Of a DNA stretch of 6,319 bases, positions 1-4,006 are shown in pieces. Position 1 is the first letter of the stretch; every line of letters starts with the position of its first letter. This stretch comes from Caldisericota bacterium (lineage in GTDB: Bacteria; Caldisericota; Caldisericia; Cryosericales; Cryosericaceae). The stretch lies in NCBI GenBank assembly GCA_026390215.1, contig JAPLGJ010000009.1, positions 1 to 6,319 of the forward strand, in the 5' to 3' direction. The notes below the pieces were generated by a model. It searched no databases and was not told where the DNA came from. It was given only the letters and a program-made list of their open reading frames with translations. A program made the translations under genes and the position numbers.

Positions 1-357
1 CATGATCTGGAAGGGTATCGATGTTTCCCCAAGAGCCTTGCGAGCTGCCGCTAACAGTCGGTGGACACGGCCGATTTCCTCGGCCGGCGTTCTGGGAAGG
101 ACAAGAACAACGTCTCCGGCGACGCCGGCCGAGCAGGCAAATGCAACCTTGGCCATGAGCCTCGTCGGTGCCGTGAGCTCAACGAAGTGCTGTGTCAATT
201 TGCCGCCCCCTTTCTGCAGGGTGAATCCTGCTTCGGAAAGTATAGCAGAGGCGCGATTTCTGTCACTCCAGGGCGACACCGGGAAGGCTCTCAGGAACGC
301 CCACCGCCTCTCTTTGACTTGCAGGTTGCGAATGATATACTGAGCCGCTGGGTTCAC
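1..357 (-). CDS. Unrecognised protein, divergent from the transporter operon (3' end outside window)
   Basis: An open minus-strand frame runs from a GTG at 357-355 to the window edge (119 codons, no stop). It lacks an ATG near its start, so an ATG-only scan would miss it. The translation reads like a real soluble protein. It is mixed in composition, with a segment rich in Arg and aromatic residues (LQVKERRWAFLRAFPVSPW) and later an Ala/Val-rich stretch followed by an amphipathic helix (AEEIGRVHRLLAAARKALG). The plus-strand frame over the same bases gives a Ser/Thr/Ala/Arg-rich antisense-type translation. I do not recognise the family. The start is uncertain: the frame stays open upstream of 357 into the permease gene, the GTG has no good Shine-Dalgarno, and another GTG lies in frame further in. 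A weak minus-strand promoter could be TTGTGC (435-430) with CATACT (411-406). The coding call is moderate and function is unknown. Confidence 0.5.
   Translation of the reverse strand, partial: MNPAAQYIIRNLQVKERRWAFLRAFPVSPWSDRNRASAILSEAGFTLQKGGGKLTQHFVELTAPTRLMAKVAFACSAGVAGDVVLVLPRTPAEEIGRVHRLLAAARKALGETSIPFQIM
314..341 (+). promoter_or_regulatory. Sigma-70-type promoter for the ABC transporter operon
   Basis: TTGACT at 314-319 and TATACT at 336-341 are separated by 16 bases. TGA directly before the -10 adds an extended -10 (TGn) element. Both boxes differ from consensus by one base. Transcription would begin near 348, leaving a leader of about 60 bases before the first permease codon. The promoter overlaps the probable 5' end of the divergent minus-strand gene, so the two units could interfere with each other or be co-regulated. 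This is prediction from sequence only. Confidence 0.6.
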
Positions 358-362
358 CCGGC

Positions 363-381
363 CAAGTTGTTTGCGAACTTG
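363..381. promoter_or_regulatory. Inverted repeat downstream of the promoter, candidate operator
   Basis: CAAGTT at 363-368 and AACTTG at 376-381 form a perfect 6-base inverted repeat around a 7-base spacer. The repeat lies about 15-30 bases after the predicted transcription start. A repressor bound here would block elongation from the operon promoter, and the position also covers the leader of the divergent gene. Sugar transporter operons are often controlled by LacI- or GntR-type repressors at such sites, but no regulator gene is visible here. A 6-base repeat can arise by chance. Confidence 0.3.
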
Positions 382-394
382 AAACTGCGGTCTC

Positions 395-400
395 GAGGTG
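395..400 (+). promoter_or_regulatory. Ribosome binding site that sets the first permease start
   Basis: GAGGTG lies 8 bases before the ATG at 409. This supports starting the permease at 409 and not at the in-frame ATG at 61. The extra 116 residues from the earlier start would be hydrophilic, unlike permease sequence, and would lie antisense to the minus-strand gene and across the promoter. Confidence 0.65.
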
Positions 401-408
401 TTTGCAGT

Positions 409-1311
409 ATGGACAACAAACGTACGCCGGCACAACGGAAGCAGGTCATTCGCGACAACGTCGCAGGCTGGCTCTTTACTCTTCCTTCGATACTGGTGCT
501 TCTGGTCTTCACCTTCCTTCCGGCATTCATCGTTGTTGGCCTCAGTCTGTTTGACACCAATCTTGTGGGTCAGATGGACTTCGTGGGCCTTGGCAATTTC
601 CGGCAGCTGCTCACATCGGGCGACTTCTGGGGTTCAGCGGGGAGGACACTCTATTTCACGATCGGTAGTGTCCCGGTCGCGGTTGCCATCTCGCTGCTCA
701 TTGCCGTGCTCCTCAATGCGAAGGTCCGGGGGCGGACGTTCTGGCGCATGGGGTTCTTCATCCCGTATATCACGCCGTTGGTCGCCACATCTATCATCTG
801 GCTCTACATCTTCAACCCCGACTATGGCATGCTCAACGCTGCACTGCACTTCGTGGGCCTGCCGGTCAGCAGGTGGTTGACGGATACGGCGTCGGCGATG
901 CCCGCGATGATCCTCTACTCGACGTGGCATGACATCGGGTTCGCAGTCATCATCTTCATGGCCGCGCTGTCCAAGGTGCCCACCGAACTCCTCGAGGCTG
1001 CACAGATCGACGGAGCAAGCGGATGGAGGACCTTCTGGCATGTGACGTGGCCCATGATCTCTCCCTCCACATACTTCGTCGTGATCATCTACACGATTAG
1101 CGCCTTCAAGATGTTTACCCAGGTGGCTGTCCTGACACAGGGGGGACCCGCCGACGCGACGACGACGACAGGCTACTACCTGTATCAGCAAGCTTTTGGA
1201 CAGATGCATTTCGGCTACGCCGGCGCAGTCTCCATCGGGCTGTTTGTCATCATCTTCCTCCTGACGATGCTCCAGCGCAAGGTCACGGGGCGCAAGGTTT
1301 TCTACGGATGA
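409..1311 (+). CDS. ABC sugar transporter permease, MalF/UgpA type
   Basis: This is a 300-residue integral membrane subunit of a carbohydrate-type ABC importer. It would form half of the translocation channel with the next gene product. About six hydrophobic segments are visible, near residues 21-44, 82-104, 111-135, 163-187, 220-240 and 268-288. The EAA loop that docks on the ATPase is clear at residues 196-202 (EAAQIDG), followed by a Trp-Pro at about 214. The TQGGP motif at 243-247 is typical of MalF-family permeases. Length matches the short UgpA/LacF-like branch, without the large periplasmic insertion of E. coli MalF. The start at 409 is chosen for its Shine-Dalgarno and its family-like N-terminus with basic residues before the first membrane helix. 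It is the first gene of the operon and is followed after 9 bases by its partner. The substrate cannot be read from the sequence; sugars, oligosaccharides or glycerol-phosphate-like solutes are all possible. Confidence 0.93.
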   Translation: MDNKRTPAQRKQVIRDNVAGWLFTLPSILVLLVFTFLPAFIVVGLSLFDTNLVGQMDFVGLGNFRQLLTSGDFWGSAGRTLYFTIGSVPVAVAISLLIAVLLNAKVRGRTFWRMGFFIPYITPLVATSIIWLYIFNPDYGMLNAALHFVGLPVSRWLTDTASAMPAMILYSTWHDIGFAVIIFMAALSKVPTELLEAAQIDGASGWRTFWHVTWPMISPSTYFVVIIYTISAFKMFTQVAVLTQGGPADATTTTGYYLYQQAFGQMHFGYAGAVSIGLFVIIFLLTMLQRKVTGRKVFYG

Positions 1312-1320
1312 GGGTGTGAC

Positions 1321-2166
1321 ATGACGACGATGCGGCAGTCCATCTTCTGGAACAGGTTCAACAGGGTACTCCTATATCTTGCCATAGCGGCGCTCTTCAT
1401 CCTTGTGGTGTTCCCTTTCTACTGGATGATCGTGACATCTCTGCAGCCGCAGGACGCAGTCTTCAGTGTTCCACCCCAGCTTTGGCCCAGACACCTGACG
1501 CTCCAGAACTACATTGACGCCTGGAACGCAGCGCCCTGGCTGCGGTACTTCGGCAATACGCTCTTTGTGGCGGTCGCTTCGACACTGATTTCCCTGACGA
1601 CGTCGTCTCTGGCTGCGTTTGCCTTCGCCTGCATCAACTTCAAGGGGAAGGAGGCGCTGTTCAGCCTGGTCCTCAGTGTTATGATGATCCCTGCGGCGAC
1701 GACGCTCATCCCAAACTTCCTCATCATCCGGACACTTGGATGGTATGACAAGTTCTATGCGCTCATCATCCCCTTCGCGGCAAGCGTGTTTGGTATCTTC
1801 CTGCTACGGCAGTATTTCATGTCGATGCCCAAGGAATTGTGGGAGGCGGCACAAATCGACGGCGCGTCGCGTTTGCGCTACTTCCGGAGCATCGCCCTTC
1901 CGCTCGCGAAGCCGGCGATCGTGACGATCGCGATCAATTCGTTCCTGGGTTCGTGGACATCATTCCTGTGGCCCACCGTTATGACCCAGTCGCAGAACAA
2001 GCAGTTGATTGAAGTCGCCCTGAACGCCTTCCTGGGCGAGAATGGTCAGCAGTGGTCTCAGCTGGCAGCAGCATCGGTTTTTACGACGGTCCCCATCGTC
2101 GTTCTGTTCTTCTTCGTGCAGAGGCAGTTTATCGAAGGTATTGGCGGGGGCGGTATCAAGGGGTAG
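1321..2166 (+). CDS. ABC sugar transporter permease, MalG/UgpE type
   Basis: This is a 281-residue inner membrane permease, the second half of the channel. Hydrophobic segments lie near residues 16-38, 78-104, 112-136, 145-162, 197-218 and 248-266. The EAA loop is at 175-181 (EAAQIDG), followed by LPL at about 193-195, as expected for the ATPase-docking motif. The C-terminus, with QRQFIEG and a Gly-rich end closing in KG, is the usual ending of MalG-like permeases. A Shine-Dalgarno GAGGGTG (1310-1316) overlaps the stop codon of the upstream permease, which implies translational coupling. A second ATG three codons later (1330) is an alternative start with no effect on function. The pair is a standard heterodimeric carbohydrate-uptake family 1 permease set. 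I see nothing abnormal in it. Confidence 0.93.
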   Translation: MTTMRQSIFWNRFNRVLLYLAIAALFILVVFPFYWMIVTSLQPQDAVFSVPPQLWPRHLTLQNYIDAWNAAPWLRYFGNTLFVAVASTLISLTTSSLAAFAFACINFKGKEALFSLVLSVMMIPAATTLIPNFLIIRTLGWYDKFYALIIPFAASVFGIFLLRQYFMSMPKELWEAAQIDGASRLRYFRSIALPLAKPAIVTIAINSFLGSWTSFLWPTVMTQSQNKQLIEVALNAFLGENGQQWSQLAAASVFTTVPIVVLFFFVQRQFIEGIGGGGIKG

Positions 2167-2184
2167 CCGTCCTGATGAAGGTGC

Positions 2185-2194
2185 ATGGTACCAT
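2185..2194. promoter_or_regulatory. Short perfect palindrome in the permease to binding-protein gap
   Basis: ATGGTACCAT is a perfect 10-base palindrome in the 50-base gap between the second permease and the binding protein, about 10 bases upstream of the ribosome binding site. It could be a small operator or RNA hairpin that tunes binding-protein expression, which usually has to exceed that of the permeases. The arms do not extend further, so chance is a serious alternative. Confidence 0.2.
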
Positions 2195-2204
2195 CCAATT
2201 CTCC

Positions 2205-2213
2205 AGGGGAGGA
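2205..2213 (+). promoter_or_regulatory. Strong ribosome binding site for the binding protein
   Basis: AGGGGAGGA ends 3 bases before the ATG at 2217 and is the strongest Shine-Dalgarno in the window. It fixes the start at 2217, directly ahead of a basic-then-hydrophobic signal peptide. In-frame ATGs at 2052 and 2175 are rejected: the first would overlap the permease gene, and both would put hydrophilic sequence before the signal peptide. High translation fits a binding protein that is needed in excess over its permeases. Confidence 0.7.
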
Positions 2214-2216
2214 AGT

Positions 2217-3908
2217 ATGCTCAACACGCGTAGGTTGCTGGCTGCTGTACTGGCGTTGCTGGTCGCATTCACCTCGGTGCTCGCCGCTGTTCCGGGTGCC
2301 AAGGCAGAGTCGATAACGACGATCGAGGTCTACATTGGCAAGAACACGGGTACGGTTAACGGAAAGGTCACGACGCTCGAGCAGGGCGCCGTGATCAAGA
2401 ATGGCCGAACCCTGGTTCCATTGCGCTTCATCACTGAGGCCATGGGAGCCACGCTGGCCTGGGACGCTGCAACCAGAACCGCCAATATCACGCTGGCGGA
2501 CAACAAGATAGCGCTGACAATTGACAAGACAGTTGCCAAGGTCAATGACTATGACGTTGCACTGGATGCTGCTGCCGCAATCATCAATGGCAAGACTGTC
2601 GTTCCTGTGCGTTTCGTTGCCGAGTCCATGGGGGCGACAACTGCATGGGACGCTGCGCTCAAGAAGGTCACGGTCCAGTTCTCGATGGATTGGCTGACAA
2701 ACAAGGCCATCGTCCCGTTCTGGGAAGCCATGGCTGCCAAGCTTGGCGAGTCCCTGACCGGACTGACCAAGGAGTTCAACGCGACCCACCCCAGCATGGA
2801 GGTCCAGCTGGTGCAGATGGCCAACTACAACACTCTGCAGACAAAGACGATCGGCGCTATTGCCGCCAAGGACCCCCCCCTCATCGCACAGGCGTATGAG
2901 AACTGGGCAGCCCAGTATTCCACCGGGTTCTACCTCAGCACATTCGACAGCTACATCAATGGGGCCAACGGCCTGTCGAAGGCGGAGATCGCAGACTTCT
3001 TCCCGGCGATGTGGAATTCGTCGAAACTGGCTGACGGAAAACGCTACATGATGCCGTTCAACAAGTCGAGTGTCGTCCTCTACTACAACAAGGATATGCT
3101 CAAGGCAGCGGGTATCACGCATCCGCCGACCACGTGGCAGGAATTTGCTGATGACTGCGTCCTGCTGACCAAGACCGACGACAAGGGCGACCAGACGCAG
3201 TGGGGGGCTTCGCACACGCCATCTGTCGACCTGTGGTATGGGCTTGTCTATGCCTATGGCGGCAGGGTCCTGAGCGACACGTACGACAACGTGCTGTTTG
3301 CCAACAACAATGGCGCCAAGGCAGGAACACAGCTGTTTGCAGACCTGTACACCAAGAAGTTCATGCACTACACGACAGCGTATGGCGACCAGACTGATCT
3401 GGGCGTGGGCAAGGCTGCCATGACGTTTGGCTCTGTGGCGGGTCGCACCTACTACGAACAGGCTGTCGGGGGCAAGTTCGAGCTGGGCGAAGCACCTCTG
3501 CCCGCGGGACCTGCAGGCCAAGCCGCAGCTCTGTATGGCACCAACGTTGTCATGTTTGGCAATGCCCCCAAGTACACACAGCGCCAGAAGGACGCTGGCT
3601 GGGCATACATCAAGTGGTTCACCTCTCCTCATACGCAGGCTGTCTGGGCAGCGGAGACCGGGTACATGCCGGCGCGCCAGAGTTCGCTCAGCGATCCTAT
3701 CCTGGTTGCGGCGTATGCAGCGAATCCAGAGAAGAAGGCGGGACTTGACCAGTTGAGCGGTTCTGTCCTTGAGCCACCAACCGGCGGATGGAACGATGCA
3801 CGCAGCAAGATCTCCACGAATCTCCAGAACATCTACCTTGGCAAGGTGACCGTCGCCGAGGGTCTCAAGAAGATGGCCATTGACGTTCAGGCGGTCATCC
3901 GCAAGTAG
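2217..3908 (+). CDS. Secreted family 1 solute-binding protein with N-terminal stalk domains
   Basis: This 563-residue protein captures the solute for the upstream permeases. Residues 1-30 are a signal peptide: basic RR at 5-6, hydrophobic 7-25, and an AKA cleavage site at 28-30. There is no lipobox Cys, so it is predicted to be cut by signal peptidase I and not lipid-anchored. Residues about 36-156 hold two stalk-type (copper amine oxidase N-terminal-like, PF07833) units, marked by RTLVPLRF (64-71) with EAMGAT (74-79), and by TVVPVRF (127-133) with ESMGAT (136-141). The binding domain begins at once at about 164 (AIVPFWEAM) and runs to the end. Its family features include PFNKSSVVLYYNKDML (280-295) and the hinge-side segment from GWAYIKWF (461-468) to GYMP (482-485), as in UgpB-like proteins. 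The extra module makes it longer than the usual 400-450 residues. Family membership is firm; the substrate is unknown, and the anchoring role of the stalk is inferred. Confidence 0.92.
   Translation: MLNTRRLLAAVLALLVAFTSVLAAVPGAKAESITTIEVYIGKNTGTVNGKVTTLEQGAVIKNGRTLVPLRFITEAMGATLAWDAATRTANITLADNKIALTIDKTVAKVNDYDVALDAAAAIINGKTVVPVRFVAESMGATTAWDAALKKVTVQFSMDWLTNKAIVPFWEAMAAKLGESLTGLTKEFNATHPSMEVQLVQMANYNTLQTKTIGAIAAKDPPLIAQAYENWAAQYSTGFYLSTFDSYINGANGLSKAEIADFFPAMWNSSKLADGKRYMMPFNKSSVVLYYNKDMLKAAGITHPPTTWQEFADDCVLLTKTDDKGDQTQWGASHTPSVDLWYGLVYAYGGRVLSDTYDNVLFANNNGAKAGTQLFADLYTKKFMHYTTAYGDQTDLGVGKAAMTFGSVAGRTYYEQAVGGKFELGEAPLPAGPAGQAAALYGTNVVMFGNAPKYTQRQKDAGWAYIKWFTSPHTQAVWAAETGYMPARQSSLSDPILVAAYAANPEKKAGLDQLSGSVLEPPTGGWNDARSKISTNLQNIYLGKVTVAEGLKKMAIDVQAVIRK
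2322..2684 (+). other. Tandem stalk-domain module inside the binding protein
   Basis: Two related units cover residues about 36-156. Each has a VNG- or VND-type strand, then [KN]G[RK]T[LV]VP[LV]RF, then E[AS]MGAT and a Trp-Asp-Ala. The pattern is that of the copper amine oxidase N-terminal-like family, which despite its name has no catalytic role here and is best known as an extracellular stalk or adhesion module. The linker to the binding domain is only about seven residues, so the module sits tightly against it and not on a long flexible tether. Confidence 0.8.
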
Positions 3909-3941
3909 CATTCTCGCCACAAATCAATAGAGATCGGGGGC

Positions 3942-3972
3942 GGGGCGCGGTTGATTCCGCGCCCCCCTTGTC
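3942..3972 (+). terminator. GC-rich hairpin, probable intrinsic terminator or attenuator
   Basis: GGGGCGCGG (3942-3950) pairs perfectly with CCGCGCCCC (3957-3965) around the hexaloop TTGATT. It begins 33 bases after the binding protein stop. The following T-tract is poor (CCTTGTCTC), so termination may be partial or need Rho. This would end or attenuate the transporter transcript before the propeller-repeat gene. I see no convincing promoter in the 40 bases after it, so the downstream gene may depend on read-through. Confidence 0.6.
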
Positions 3973-3994
3973 TCACGAGCAACCGAGCCGGGAC

Positions 3995-4001
3995 AGAGGA
4001 G
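3995..4001 (+). promoter_or_regulatory. Ribosome binding site that sets the GTG start of the repeat protein
   Basis: AGAGGAG lies 5 bases before the GTG at 4007, an excellent Shine-Dalgarno at normal spacing. It is followed at once by a Lys/Arg-led signal peptide, so the non-ATG start is well supported. Confidence 0.75.
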
Positions 4002-4006
4002 TCGAC

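Noticed and set aside
2..343. Plus-strand open frame of 113 codons at the left edge
   Set aside because: The composition is typical of an antisense shadow (Ser, Ala, Arg and Thr rich), and the minus-strand reading is more protein-like.
61..408. N-terminal extension of the first permease by 116 residues
   Set aside because: The segment is hydrophilic, lacks a ribosome binding site, crosses the promoter and lies antisense to the likely minus-strand gene. The start at 409 has a Shine-Dalgarno and gives the normal family length.
2322..2684. Copper amine oxidase enzyme activity suggested by the domain name
   Set aside because: Only the small N-terminal-like stalk domain is present. There is no catalytic amine oxidase domain, topaquinone site or copper-binding His set in either protein.
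2058..3920. A 620-codon open frame on the minus strand, antisense to the whole binding protein gene
   Set aside because: Its translation is rich in Arg, Cys, His and Val with no recognisable domain, and the plus strand has a clear signal peptide and family motifs. Long antisense frames like this arise from codon bias in GC-rich genes.
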